NCBI RefSeq assembly: GCF_034313845.1
Contig: NZ_JAVIWN010000003.1
Reading direction: 5' to 3' (one strand)
Length of the DNA: 64,000 nt
From: Actimicrobium sp034313845
Lineage (GTDB): Bacteria; Pseudomonadota; Gammaproteobacteria; Burkholderiales; Burkholderiaceae_D
The position numbers were made by a program, and so were the translations under genes. Positions within the stretch are counted from its first letter, which is position 1; every line of letters starts with the position of its first letter. Shown piece after piece: positions 17,804 to 26,308 of this stretch. Below the pieces are notes generated by a model, which saw only the letters and a list, made by a program, of their open reading frames with translations, was not told the DNA's origin and searched no databases.

Positions 17804-18216
17804 TGAAACGGTTTGCCATGTTGTGCCTGCTGCTGGCACTCGGATCACCGGCGCTGGCTGCCGATGAGGTCTACCAGGGACTGGGCCAGCAACCGGGAAT
17901 CGACCAGGTAGTCGAGACGTTCGTGACGCTGCTGCAAGCCGATCATCGGGTTGGCCACAGCTTTGTTGAAGCGGATCTGCCGCATCTCAAGGAAAAGCTG
18001 GCCGAGCAATTCTGCGTGCTCGCCGGTGGTCCTTGCCGCTACACCGGCAAGGAAATGGCCACCATCCATGACGGACTTAATATCACGGTGGCGCAGTTTT
18101 ACGCACTGGTTGAAGACTTGCAGATCGCGATGGAACGACATGGCATCGCCTCCCGCGTCCAGAACAAATTGCTGGCCGGGCTGGCACCCATGCAACGCGA
18201 CGTGGTGACGCGATGA
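17803..18216 (+). CDS. Group 1 truncated hemoglobin with signal peptide
   Basis: A 137-residue protein with a signal peptide (KRFAMLCLLLALGSPALA), so the globin is predicted to be periplasmic rather than cytosolic. The mature part has the truncated-globin pattern: YQGLGQQPGIDQVVETF at the start, PCRYTGKEMATIHDGL containing the probable proximal His (F8), FYALVEDLQIAMERHGI, and LLAGLAPMQRDVV at the end. Ribosome binding is excellent (AAGGAGG) and the start overlaps the DUF3034 stop, while its own stop overlaps the GNAT start by 4 bp. Heme ligand chemistry (O2, NO or sulfide) cannot be read from sequence. Confidence 0.85.
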   Translation: MKRFAMLCLLLALGSPALAADEVYQGLGQQPGIDQVVETFVTLLQADHRVGHSFVEADLPHLKEKLAEQFCVLAGGPCRYTGKEMATIHDGLNITVAQFYALVEDLQIAMERHGIASRVQNKLLAGLAPMQRDVVTR

Positions 18217-18704
18217 GCGCCGGCACAGTAACCATTACGCTGGCCGATTACGCTGATCCGGCTGATGCGCGCGACGTGCTGGAGGTGCTCGATGCATATG
18301 CACGCGATCCGTTCGGCGGTGCCGAAGCGCTCGCTGATCATGTCCGGCGTGACCTGATTGCTGCGCTGGCCGCACGGGCCGGTGCTTTCAGTGTCCTGGC
18401 CAGAGTCGACGGTGTCGCCGTCGGTCTGGCCAATTGTTTCGAGGGATTTTCGACCTTCAGCTGTGCGCCGCTGATCAACATCCACGACATGATGGTGCTG
18501 GCACCATATCGAGGGCAACGACTGGCGCAGCAACTGATGCAGCGGGTCGAGCAGGTCGCGCTGGAGCGCGGCTGCTGCAAGATCACCCTCGAAGTACTGC
18601 AGGGTAATCAGCATGCGCAGTTGGTCTATCGCAAGATGGGCTATGCCGGCTACCAGCTCGATGCCGAATATGGTGATGCGCTGATGTGGCAGAAAAAACT
18701 CTAG
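18213..18704 (+). CDS. GNAT family N-acetyltransferase
   Basis: A 163-residue acetyl-CoA-dependent transferase. The acetyl-CoA site is visible in MVLAPYRGQRLAQQLM (the family's R/Q-x-x-G-x-G/A region), followed by the C-terminal motif NQHAQLVYRKMGYAGYQ. The start ATG overlaps the globin stop by 4 bp (ATGA), so it is the third gene of the DUF3034-globin operon. Its TAG stop codon (18702-18704) falls in the terminal repeat of the palindromic element that follows, so the natural C-terminus may have been set by that insertion. The substrate is unknown. Confidence 0.85.
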   Translation: MSAGTVTITLADYADPADARDVLEVLDAYARDPFGGAEALADHVRRDLIAALAARAGAFSVLARVDGVAVGLANCFEGFSTFSCAPLINIHDMMVLAPYRGQRLAQQLMQRVEQVALERGCCKITLEVLQGNQHAQLVYRKMGYAGYQLDAEYGDALMWQKKL

Positions 18705-18867
18705 GAGTCTGTCGGACTTAGGGAATCGAAGCGAAAAAATAGCTGGGCGAGGACAGATTTTGCCGATTTCGCAGTGCCAATAGCGAGCTATTGGCCAAGA
18801 AAGCGGTGAAATATGGACCGTCCAGGTATTTTTGCAGCCGATTCTCCCTAAGTCCGACAGGCTCCTA
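18702..18867. repeat. 166-bp palindromic MITE-like element between convergent genes
   Basis: The ends are long imperfect inverted repeats: TAGGAGTCTGTCGGACTTAG starts at 18702 and its complement (with C for T at one place) ends at 18867, followed inward by GGGAATCG/GGGAGAATCG. The arms keep pairing loosely inwards, and the centre is itself a perfect hairpin, GCCAATAG-CGAG-CTATTGGC, so the whole element can fold as one cruciform or RNA hairpin. The stop codons of both flanking acetyltransferase genes (TAG on each strand) are the first three bases of the repeat. It has no coding capacity. It is probably a dispersed repeat or non-autonomous element that also terminates transcription in both directions. 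Confidence 0.85.
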
Positions 18868-19350
18868 GGAGCCTGCCGCACGCAGCATGTCGACATGCCA
18901 GATATCGTCTTCTAGATAGGCTGCCGAACAGGTCACGAAGCCAAAGCGCGCATAAAACGGTTCCAGCCGTTGTTGAGCGGCCAGCCGGATCGCCTGACCC
19001 GGATAGACCTGCAGCGTGCGCGCCAGTCCCTGTGCAAACAACTCCCGGCCCAGCCCGGTGCCACGGACCGAGGCAGCGCTGACGACTCGCCCGATCGCGG
19101 CTTCCGGGTACTTGACACCCGGCGGCACGCAGCGCAAATAGGCCACCAGCGCCGGCTTGCCATCGCGCACCTGCCAGCCCAGCAAATGCCATGACGCCTG
19201 GTCGATACCGTCGATATCCTGGAACAGGCACGCCTGCTCGACAATAAAAACGTCCTGGCGCAACGCCAGCAGCGCGTACAGGTGGTGAACGCCGAGCTGG
19301 TCGAAAGTCGACCATTGCCATTCGGTGGCGAGATGTTCCGGGAGTGTCAT
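18865..19350 (-). CDS. ElaA-like GNAT acetyltransferase
   Basis: A 161-residue protein of the ElaA branch of the GNAT superfamily. Signatures are the N-terminal LYALLALRQDVFIVEQ and the acetyl-CoA site GRVVSAASVRGTGLGREL (about residues 85-102), then the C-terminal FYARFGFVTCSAAYLEDDIWH. ATG 19350 begins at MTLPEHL; a longer frame from 19395 adds residues not seen in the family. The stop codon lies inside the palindromic element. It is transcribed towards that element and lies 75 bp downstream of the copper ATPase gene on the same strand, so it might be read through from the copper operon. The substrate is unknown. Confidence 0.85.
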   Translation of the reverse strand: MTLPEHLATEWQWSTFDQLGVHHLYALLALRQDVFIVEQACLFQDIDGIDQASWHLLGWQVRDGKPALVAYLRCVPPGVKYPEAAIGRVVSAASVRGTGLGRELFAQGLARTLQVYPGQAIRLAAQQRLEPFYARFGFVTCSAAYLEDDIWHVDMLRAAGS

Positions 19351-19424
19351 GGTTAGTGTGCCTGTTGCTGCGTGAGGAGGGGCCGATGGTCGCATGTTTA
19401 TTGATCAATGCGGCGGCGTTCTCG

Positions 19425-21764
19425 TCACGCCTTGCCCTTTAACCGTAACGCATTCGTGATCACCGACACCGAACTGAGCGCCATCGCTGCACTGGCCACC
19501 ATCGGACTGAGCAGTAGCCCGAACCACGGATACAGCACGCCGGCAGCTAGCGGAATACCGAGCAGGTTGTAGCCGAACGCGAACACCAGGTTCTGGCGAA
19601 TATTGCGCATCGTTGCGCGACTGAGCAGACGCGCTTCGGCGATGCCGGACAGGTCGCCTTTGACCAGCACGATGCGCGCACTTTGCATCGCCACTTCGGT
19701 GCCGGTACCCATCGCAATGCCGACGTCGGCTTGTGCCAGCGCCGGCGCGTCATTGATGCCGTCGCCAGCCATCGCGACAATCGCGCCGTCGGCCTGCAGT
19801 CGCTGGACGTGGCGGTATTTATCTTCGGGCATGACTTCGGCATGGACTTCGGTAATCCCGAGATGGGCGGCGACGGCGTTGGCCGTGGCCGGATTGTCGC
19901 CTGTCAGCAGCACGATGCGCAGACCGGCGGCCTGCAGTGCAGCGATCGCCGGTGCGGCAGTCGGCTTGACCGGATCGGTCACGCTGACCAGTCCGGCAAA
20001 CTGGCCGTCGACCGCCAGCAGCATCACCGTATGCGCCTTCTCCTGCAGCTCCTTGATGCGGGCTTGCAGTGGCGCGGTATCGGCGTGTTCCTGTGCCATC
20101 AGTGCCGCATTGCCGATGGCGACGCGCTGCCCATCGACTTGCCCGCGAATACCCAGGCCGGTCAGCGATTCAAAGTCGGTGGCGCTGCCGACGCTGACCT
20201 TGCGCTGCGCCGCTTCATCGACGATGGCCTGCGCCAGCGGATGCTCGCTGTGCGCTTCGAGCGCGGCGGCCAGCGCCAGGACCTGTTCGTCGCGGTAGCC
20301 TTCGGCGGCGGCAACGACTTGCGCACGCGGCCGGCCTTCGGTCAGCGTGCCGGTCTTGTCGATGACCAGCGTGGTGACTTTTTCCATCAGTTCCAGCGCC
20401 TCGGCATCCTTGATCAGCACGCCTTGCTGCGCACCACGCCCGATCCCGACCATGATCGAGATCGGCGTCGCCAGCCCGAGCGCACACGGGCACGCAATGA
20501 TCAGCACCGAAACGGCCGCGACCAGCGCATGGGCCAGCGACGGCGCAGGGCCGAGCCAGCTCCACAGCGCAAACGTAAGTAGTGACGCCAGCATCACGCC
20601 GGGCACGAACCAGCCAGCCACGGTATCGGCCAGTTTCTGGATCGGGGCGCGTGAGCGACTGGCCGTATTGACCAGCGTGATGATGTGCGCCAGCAGCGTA
20701 TCGGCACCGACTTTTTTAGCGCTGAAAACGAACGAACCGGTTTGATTGACGGTGCCGGCAACGACGCGGCTGCCGACGGTTTTTTCGACCGGCACCGGCT
20801 CGCCGCTGATCATCGACTCATCGACATTCGAGTGGCCTTCAAGGACCTCGCCATCGACCGGAATACGCGCACCCGGCTTGACACGCAAGCGATCGCCCGG
20901 CACCACCAGATCGAGCGCGACATCTTCTTCGCTGCCATCTTCCCGCAACCGCAAAGCGGTGTCGGGCGTTAGCGCCAGCAGCGCCTTGATCGCGCTGTTG
21001 GTGCGCGCACGGGCGCGCAATTCCAGCACCTGACCGACCAGCACCAGTGTCGTGATGCCGGCCGCTGCTTCAAAATACAGCGGGGCCATGCCATCCATCA
21101 AAAACGCCGCCGGCAGCATGGCCGGGAACAGCAACGCCATCACGCTAAAGGCAAAGGCGGCACCGGTACCGAGTCCGATCAGGCTGAACATGTTGAGGTT
21201 CCAGGTCCGGAACGACGCCACGGCACGCACGAAAAACGGCCAGCCAGCCCACAGCACGACCGGCGTTGCCAGCGCTGCCTGCAACCAGTTGAACAGCATC
21301 ATGCCGAGGCGCTCATGCAGCGGCGTGCCGAACATCATGTCGCCCATCGTCAGCAACATCAGCGGCACCGTCAGCGCTGCGCTGATCCAGAGCCGGCGTG
21401 TCATGTCGTCGAGTTCGGTGGTGTCGTCTTCGGCGCTGGCTTCCAGCGGTTCGAGTGCCATGCCGCACAGCGGGCAGGTGCCGGGACCGACCTGACGGAT
21501 TTCCAGATGCATCGGGCAGGTGAAAACCGTACCGGCGGGCATCGCCACGGCGGCTTGCGGAGTCAGGTATTTTTGCGGATCAGCCTTGAATTTGGTGACG
21601 CAACCCTGGCTGCAAAAATGGTAATCGGTGCCGTCATGGGTGACGGTTTTTTCCGGGTTGGCGACGACCTTCATCCCGCATACCGGATCGGTGTACGGCT
21701 TGTCGTCCGCAGCGGGAGCGGGGCTGGCGTGGCTGCTGCAACAGCTGGTAGGAGATTGGTTCAT
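19425..21764 (-). CDS. copA: Copper-translocating P1B-type ATPase
   Basis: Inner-membrane Cu(I) exporter of 779 residues. Instead of a classical CxxC heavy-metal domain the N-terminus carries a YHS domain (DPVCGMKVV to QKYL, about residues 26-66) and a short CPMH...GTCPLCGMALEP metal-binding segment (about 84-110). Eight transmembrane helices are expected; the ion path motif CPC lies in IIACPCALGLATP (about residue 425), the phosphorylated Asp in DKTGTLTEGRP (about 470), and the hinge in AGDGINDAPALA (about 670). It is the last gene of the copper operon, 30 bp after copD. Silver is a possible second substrate. Confidence 0.94.
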   Translation of the reverse strand: MNQSPTSCCSSHASPAPAADDKPYTDPVCGMKVVANPEKTVTHDGTDYHFCSQGCVTKFKADPQKYLTPQAAVAMPAGTVFTCPMHLEIRQVGPGTCPLCGMALEPLEASAEDDTTELDDMTRRLWISAALTVPLMLLTMGDMMFGTPLHERLGMMLFNWLQAALATPVVLWAGWPFFVRAVASFRTWNLNMFSLIGLGTGAAFAFSVMALLFPAMLPAAFLMDGMAPLYFEAAAGITTLVLVGQVLELRARARTNSAIKALLALTPDTALRLREDGSEEDVALDLVVPGDRLRVKPGARIPVDGEVLEGHSNVDESMISGEPVPVEKTVGSRVVAGTVNQTGSFVFSAKKVGADTLLAHIITLVNTASRSRAPIQKLADTVAGWFVPGVMLASLLTFALWSWLGPAPSLAHALVAAVSVLIIACPCALGLATPISIMVGIGRGAQQGVLIKDAEALELMEKVTTLVIDKTGTLTEGRPRAQVVAAAEGYRDEQVLALAAALEAHSEHPLAQAIVDEAAQRKVSVGSATDFESLTGLGIRGQVDGQRVAIGNAALMAQEHADTAPLQARIKELQEKAHTVMLLAVDGQFAGLVSVTDPVKPTAAPAIAALQAAGLRIVLLTGDNPATANAVAAHLGITEVHAEVMPEDKYRHVQRLQADGAIVAMAGDGINDAPALAQADVGIAMGTGTEVAMQSARIVLVKGDLSGIAEARLLSRATMRNIRQNLVFAFGYNLLGIPLAAGVLYPWFGLLLSPMVASAAMALSSVSVITNALRLKGKA

Positions 21765-21794
21765 GATGCCTTTCCGAAGAAAAAAATGGGTGGG

Positions 21795-22670
21795 TCAGTT
21801 GCCCGGCGGCGAGTCGGCACTGAGCAGCGCGGCGGCGATCACGGCCAGGATGAGTACCGTGCCTTCAATCCGTAAATTCAGGACAAAGCGTCGTCGCGCG
21901 GTGTCCTCATCCGGCCCGTCCAGCAAGGCTGGCATCAGATGCCAGCGGTTGACTGCGCCGAGCGTAACCGCGATGCCAACCAGGATGAGCTTGGCTGACA
22001 GTGTCAGGCCCCAGCTGGTCGTGACAAGCTGGCCGACTTCGCTCATCGCACGCCAGGCATTGAAGACGCCGGTTAGCAGGAGGCCGGCGAACGCCAGCAG
22101 TGCGCCGCGCGACAGGATGCGGGCATAGCGACGGCAACTGTCAATGTCGGCAGGTGTGGCGGCCGGTCGTGCCAGCACGATCCAGCCCGCCACCAGCACC
22201 ATGCCGACCCATGCGCTGATGAGCAGCAGATGCAGGCTTTCGCTGGCGACGGACCAGCTCAGATCGCCGTCCATGACCGCATGGCTGACCAGGGCGCGAC
22301 TGACGGCAAACACCAGCAGCGCACAGGCCATGGCGGCACCTTGCCGGTGGAAACTTTGCAAAACGAGGATGAGCACCAGTGCCGCCAAACCGGCCAGCCA
22401 GCAGAGTCCGAAATGCGACTCCGACAGGACCGCGACGATTGCCGGTGCCGCAGAGAGCAAGGGCAGTTCGGTCATCACGGCGACCTGCAACCACAGCACC
22501 AGCAAGCTCGCCAGCAGCGTCAGACCAGCGGCAATGCGGGCCGTGCCGTGCGCCTGGCGTGCGGCAGCAATCGCCCATCCCGACGGTTGTCCGGCCAGCC
22601 ACGATCCGGCCAGCGTGGCACCGACCAGCACGGACAGCGCGAGATTGAGAAGCGCCACCAGGACGATCAT
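21795..22670 (-). CDS. copD: Copper resistance protein D (CopD family)
   Basis: Inner-membrane protein of 291 residues with about eight hydrophobic helices and conserved His/Met positions such as SHAVMDGDLSW and ESLHLLLISAWVG, typical of CopD/PcoD. It is thought to move copper across the inner membrane together with CopC. The start ATG overlaps the copC stop (TAATG), so the two are translationally coupled. The C-terminus ends just before the ATPase gene. Confidence 0.9.
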   Translation of the reverse strand: MIVLVALLNLALSVLVGATLAGSWLAGQPSGWAIAAARQAHGTARIAAGLTLLASLLVLWLQVAVMTELPLLSAAPAIVAVLSESHFGLCWLAGLAALVLILVLQSFHRQGAAMACALLVFAVSRALVSHAVMDGDLSWSVASESLHLLLISAWVGMVLVAGWIVLARPAATPADIDSCRRYARILSRGALLAFAGLLLTGVFNAWRAMSEVGQLVTTSWGLTLSAKLILVGIAVTLGAVNRWHLMPALLDGPDEDTARRRFVLNLRIEGTVLILAVIAAALLSADSPPGN

Positions 22671-23035
22671 TATTTCACCCGGAATGCATAGTCACCTTTG
22701 ACGCGGTGGCCGTCGCGGGTCAGCGTCGACCAATGTACTTGCCAGGTGCCGGCAGCCAGCACGGGCAGGCCCAGTACCAGCGTGTCCGGCTGGCCCGGTT
22801 CGACCTTGGCCGCCGGCGTCGTCAACGCAGTGCCGCGGCCATCGGTCAGCGTGATCTTGCTGAAGCCCGCTTCGAGCGCTTCATTGAACTGCAGGCGAAT
22901 CTGCGCCGGCGTGGTGTCGAGCACCGCATCGGCGGGGGGGCTGGCTTCTTTCAGGACGGCGTGGGCAAACGCCACCGGGGCCAGTGCGGCAGCGAGGGCG
23001 GCAATAATAAAACGAAAGACTGTTCGCTTGAACAT
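22670..23035 (-). CDS. copC: Periplasmic copper-binding protein CopC
   Basis: A 121-residue protein with a signal peptide (RFIIAALAAALAPVAFA) and a mature sequence that begins HAVLKEASPPADA, placing the N-terminal His that binds Cu(II). The beta-barrel core ends with WSTLTRDGHRVKGDYAF, where the second conserved His sits. There is no Met-rich Cu(I) loop, so this is a Cu(II)-only type by family comparison. ATG 23035 is chosen since the longer frame from 23140 precedes the signal peptide. Overlaps copD; lies 16 bp after the oxidase gene. Confidence 0.92.
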   Translation of the reverse strand: MFKRTVFRFIIAALAAALAPVAFAHAVLKEASPPADAVLDTTPAQIRLQFNEALEAGFSKITLTDGRGTALTTPAAKVEPGQPDTLVLGLPVLAAGTWQVHWSTLTRDGHRVKGDYAFRVK

Positions 23036-23051
23036 GGATAACTCCAAGTGG

Positions 23052-24434
23052 TTAATGGTGATGCATGCCGGGCATGTCGGGCATGCCGCCGCGTTTGACG
23101 TCGAGGGTGCTGGCGTCGGCTGGCGGGGCCTTGGCGGCACTGGCGACCGGCATCGGGCCGGTCCATTCGCGCGCCAGCGTTCCCGGTGGATGCGGATACC
23201 AGCCGGGGTCCTTGTAATCGTTGCGCGCCTGACCGGTGCGCACCTTGACAGTCGTAAACATCCCGCCCATTTCGATGCCGCCGAACGGTCCGTCGCCGCC
23301 CATCATCGGCAAGGTGTTCTCCGGCAAAGGCATTTGCATGCCTCCCATGGTGCCACCCTTGTCGCCCATCACCATGTAATCCGGCACCAGTGCATTGATC
23401 TTTTGCGCGATGCCGCTGTGGTCGACGCCGATCATGGTCGGCACATTGTGGCCCATTGCGTTCATCGTGTGATGCGATTTGTGGCAATGCAGGGCCCAGT
23501 CACCCGGATGCTCGGCAATAAATTCGATGGCGCGCATCTGTCCGACGGCAATGTCGGTGGTGACTTCCGGCCAGCGTGCGGTTTTCGGTACCCAGCCACC
23601 ATCGGTGCCGGTGACTTCAAACGAGTGACCGTGCAGGTGGATCGGATGGTTGGTCATCGTCAGGTTGCCGGCGCGGATGCGAACCCGGTCGCCCTGACGC
23701 ACGACCAGCGGATCAATGCCGGGAAAGACGCGACTGTTGAAGGTCCACAGATTGAAGTCGAGCATCGTGTTGACTTTGGGGACGCGCGCGCCGGGCGCGA
23801 TATCGTACGCGTTCAGCAGGAACACGAAGTCGCGGTCAACCTGATGCTGCGACGGGTCTTTCGGATGCGTGATCCAGCTGCCCATCATGCCCATCGCCAT
23901 CTGCACCATTTCATCGGCATGCGGGTGGTACATGAAGGTACCGGCACGGCGCGCAACGAATTCGTAGACGAAAGTTTTACCCGGCGCGATGCCGGGCTGG
24001 GTCAGGCCGGTCACGCCATCCATGCCATTGGGCAGTTCCTGTCCATGCCAGTGAATGCTGGTGTGTTCGGGCAGCTTGTTGGTGACGAAAATGCGCACCC
24101 GGTCGCCCTCGACCACTTCGATGGTCGGACCCGGACTCTGGCCGTTGTAACCCCACAGATTGGCTGTCATGCCGGGCGCGATTTCGCGCACCACCGGTTC
24201 GGCCACCAGATGGAATTCCTTGACGTTGTCCTTCATGCGCCATGGCAGGGTCCAGCCATTGAGTGTGACGACCGGGTTGTACGGCCGGCCATTCGGTGGC
24301 ATCAGTGGTGGCATGGTGGCGGCGCTGGCTTGCAGTGGTGCTTCCGGCAAACTGGCGGCACCGGCCCTGGTGACGAGGGCGGCACCGAGCATCGTGGCGA
24401 CACTGCCCGAGAGGAAGTTGCGACGTGAATTCAT
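23052..24434 (-). CDS. Periplasmic multicopper oxidase
   Basis: A 460-residue oxidase predicted to turn Cu(I) into the less toxic Cu(II) in the periplasm. The N-terminus has a twin-arginine signal (NSRRNFLSGSVATM), so it is exported folded. The four copper-ligand motifs are visible: SIHWHGQ, MYHPHADE, HPIHLHGHSF and LHCHKSHHTMNAM. The protein lacks the middle size of CopA/CueO proteins and has Met/Gly-rich stretches near the C-terminus (GGTMGGMQMPLP, PDMPGMHHH) that may bind extra copper. Its start overlaps the stop of the upstream outer-membrane gene (TAATG) with a GGAG ribosome site. CopA-type oxidase is the nearest name; I avoid it to prevent confusion with the ATPase. Confidence 0.92.
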   Translation of the reverse strand: MNSRRNFLSGSVATMLGAALVTRAGAASLPEAPLQASAATMPPLMPPNGRPYNPVVTLNGWTLPWRMKDNVKEFHLVAEPVVREIAPGMTANLWGYNGQSPGPTIEVVEGDRVRIFVTNKLPEHTSIHWHGQELPNGMDGVTGLTQPGIAPGKTFVYEFVARRAGTFMYHPHADEMVQMAMGMMGSWITHPKDPSQHQVDRDFVFLLNAYDIAPGARVPKVNTMLDFNLWTFNSRVFPGIDPLVVRQGDRVRIRAGNLTMTNHPIHLHGHSFEVTGTDGGWVPKTARWPEVTTDIAVGQMRAIEFIAEHPGDWALHCHKSHHTMNAMGHNVPTMIGVDHSGIAQKINALVPDYMVMGDKGGTMGGMQMPLPENTLPMMGGDGPFGGIEMGGMFTTVKVRTGQARNDYKDPGWYPHPPGTLAREWTGPMPVASAAKAPPADASTLDVKRGGMPDMPGMHHH

Positions 24435-25828
24435 TATTTTTCTCCTTCAGTTGCTGACGGGGTACCTGACTGCGTAGCTAACTGCGTAGCCGACTGCAGT
24501 CGTCCGCCCAGTGCGGTTTGCAGATCGCTGTCAGCGATCCAGAAATTTTTCAGTGCACCGATGTAATCGTGCGCGGCGCTGGCCTGCTCGCGGGAATCGG
24601 CCAGCAGTTCAAAGACGCTGACGAGCATGCCGTTGTAGCGCAGCATGGTTTGGTCGGAAATCCGTTTGCGCAGTGGCATGACCTCGTCGCGGTAATGGCG
24701 GGCCTGCTGGTACGCCAGGCGGTAATTGCCGTAGCTTTCACGCGCCTCGCTGCGGGCGATGATGGCGGTATCGGCAAGATGGTGGACCCCTTGCATGTAG
24801 GTCGATTCGGCCCGCGCGACGCGTGCGGTGCCCCAGTCGAACAGCGGGATTTCGAGGCTCAGCTCGTAGCCGGTTTCAGGTGGATTGCCACTGGACGCAT
24901 TGCGCACGCCACCGATTTCAAGCGCATTGACGAAGCGCGTGCTGCGGGTCAGATTGAGCGAGGCGGCGGTGGCTTGCAGCGCCAGTTTTCCCGCCGCAAT
25001 ATCGAGTCGTTCGCGCAGGGCGATCTGGTCGACTTGCTGGATGTCGATGGAGTTGACCGGCAAGTCCGGCAAGCGATCCGGCAGCGTGAAGGCCTCGGCA
25101 TTGGCGAGCCCGAGCAGACGAACCAGCTTTTCGCGGGTGACCAGAACATCCTTGTCGGCCATGCTCACACGGGTAAGGGCATCGGCATGGAAGCTCTGTT
25201 CGCGCGCCATGTCGAGCGCGCTCCAGTTACCGGCTTTGGCCATGCGCGTACCGAGTTCGGCACCGGCTTGGGCGGCGTCACTGACTTGCCGGGCGTAGGT
25301 CCGTTGCTGGACGGCGCCGAGTGCATCGTAATAAGCACGGCGCGTGTCGGCCGCAACGTTCAAGGCGGCATCGGCAACTTGCAAGCGGGTCTGTTCAAAG
25401 CGACGGCTTTCGATGCGGGTCGCCAGCGGCGCGGTCAGCAAGTTGACCAGGTTGATGGTCAGGCTGCGATCGATCAGTACGTCGCTGCCTTCGTGGGTGC
25501 GCTTGAAGCCAAAGCGTGGATTTTGCAGGCGACCAGCCTGTACCAGATCGGCTTCGGCCAGACCAAGGCGCTGATAGGTCGCTTGCAGGCCGCGGTTGTT
25601 GAGCAGGGCAACCTGCACGGCGCTGTCAACGGAAAGTGGTGCGCTCAGCAAGGGCGCGATGGCGTCGGCCAGCGCGGCCACGTCGGCTTCGTTACGGACG
25701 ATGCGCGTGTCCTTGCCGAGTCGGTCGCGGGTGGCCGTGGCAACGGTGTCAAAACCGCCGTCCGGCGAAAAACTGGCGCAACCGCCCAGCATTAGCGTCG
25801 CCATGGCAAAAGCAATGGGGTGTTTCAT
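24434..25828 (-). CDS. TolC-family outer-membrane lipoprotein
   Basis: A 464-residue protein with a lipoprotein signal (MKHPIAFAMATLMLGGC, Cys 17) and the repeated helical architecture of outer-membrane efflux proteins (OEP domains, about residues 60-255 and 265-450). Here no inner-membrane RND pump or membrane-fusion gene is adjacent; in copper islands of this layout such a protein sits with the oxidase and may serve copper release. It is translationally coupled to the oxidase gene downstream and lies 62 bp after a small Cys/His-containing protein gene. Confidence 0.88.
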   Translation of the reverse strand: MKHPIAFAMATLMLGGCASFSPDGGFDTVATATRDRLGKDTRIVRNEADVAALADAIAPLLSAPLSVDSAVQVALLNNRGLQATYQRLGLAEADLVQAGRLQNPRFGFKRTHEGSDVLIDRSLTINLVNLLTAPLATRIESRRFEQTRLQVADAALNVAADTRRAYYDALGAVQQRTYARQVSDAAQAGAELGTRMAKAGNWSALDMAREQSFHADALTRVSMADKDVLVTREKLVRLLGLANAEAFTLPDRLPDLPVNSIDIQQVDQIALRERLDIAAGKLALQATAASLNLTRSTRFVNALEIGGVRNASSGNPPETGYELSLEIPLFDWGTARVARAESTYMQGVHHLADTAIIARSEARESYGNYRLAYQQARHYRDEVMPLRKRISDQTMLRYNGMLVSVFELLADSREQASAAHDYIGALKNFWIADSDLQTALGGRLQSATQLATQSGTPSATEGEK

Positions 25829-25890
25829 GAAGAACCTCAGGTGTCAGAAAGAGACGGCCTGTCCGCTGTACGGGCAGGGATCAATCGGAA

Positions 25891-26274
25891 TCAGGCAAGG
25901 AAGCGTTGCGGCGGGCGTTCGGGATGGGCGGGAATGACTGACGCGAGATGCGGCGTCGACGCCGCGGTGTGGCTGGAAGGAAAATCGAGTAATGGCAGCG
26001 CGGTCGGGGTCGATGTCATCATCGCGATGCCGAGACAAAAAGCGGCGCAGGCGCTGCACTTGGCTGCCGAGTGATGGCCGGAGCGGACTGGCTGATCCGG
26101 CTGGTCCGGCTGGGCGTCGGACTGCGCTGCCAGCATGGCCGCATGATCGTGCGGCCCGGTGCTCACGCTGTTTGCCAGGGGGGCACACGAGAGCATGGTG
26201 GCCGCAGCGAAACCCTGGACGGGAATAGCCAGCAGCATCAGCCAGATCAACACGGTGTGGAAAATCGCTCTCAT
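25891..26274 (-). CDS. Small exported Cys/His-containing protein, head of copper operon
   Basis: A 127-residue protein starting at ATG 26274 with a signal peptide (FHTVLIWLMLLAIPVQGFAA). The mature part has His-rich and Cys-rich patches: GPHDHAAM, SGHHSAAKCSACAAFC, ending in a short hydrophobic stretch. This resembles small CopL/DUF2946-like proteins encoded at the front of copper operons, but I cannot confirm the family. It is the first gene of the leftward copper operon, 34 bp after the end of the GGDEF-EAL gene. A metal-sensing or chaperone role would be inference. Confidence 0.7.
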   Translation of the reverse strand: MRAIFHTVLIWLMLLAIPVQGFAAATMLSCAPLANSVSTGPHDHAAMLAAQSDAQPDQPDQPVRSGHHSAAKCSACAAFCLGIAMMTSTPTALPLLDFPSSHTAASTPHLASVIPAHPERPPQRFLA

Positions 26275-26308
26275 GCGGCGTAGTGTACCGCAGGTTTTTG
26301 CTTGCGGG

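Noticed and set aside
22698..24428. 576-codon open frame antisense to copC and the oxidase gene
   Set aside because: Shadow of the multicopper oxidase; composition and residues are typical of antisense frames.
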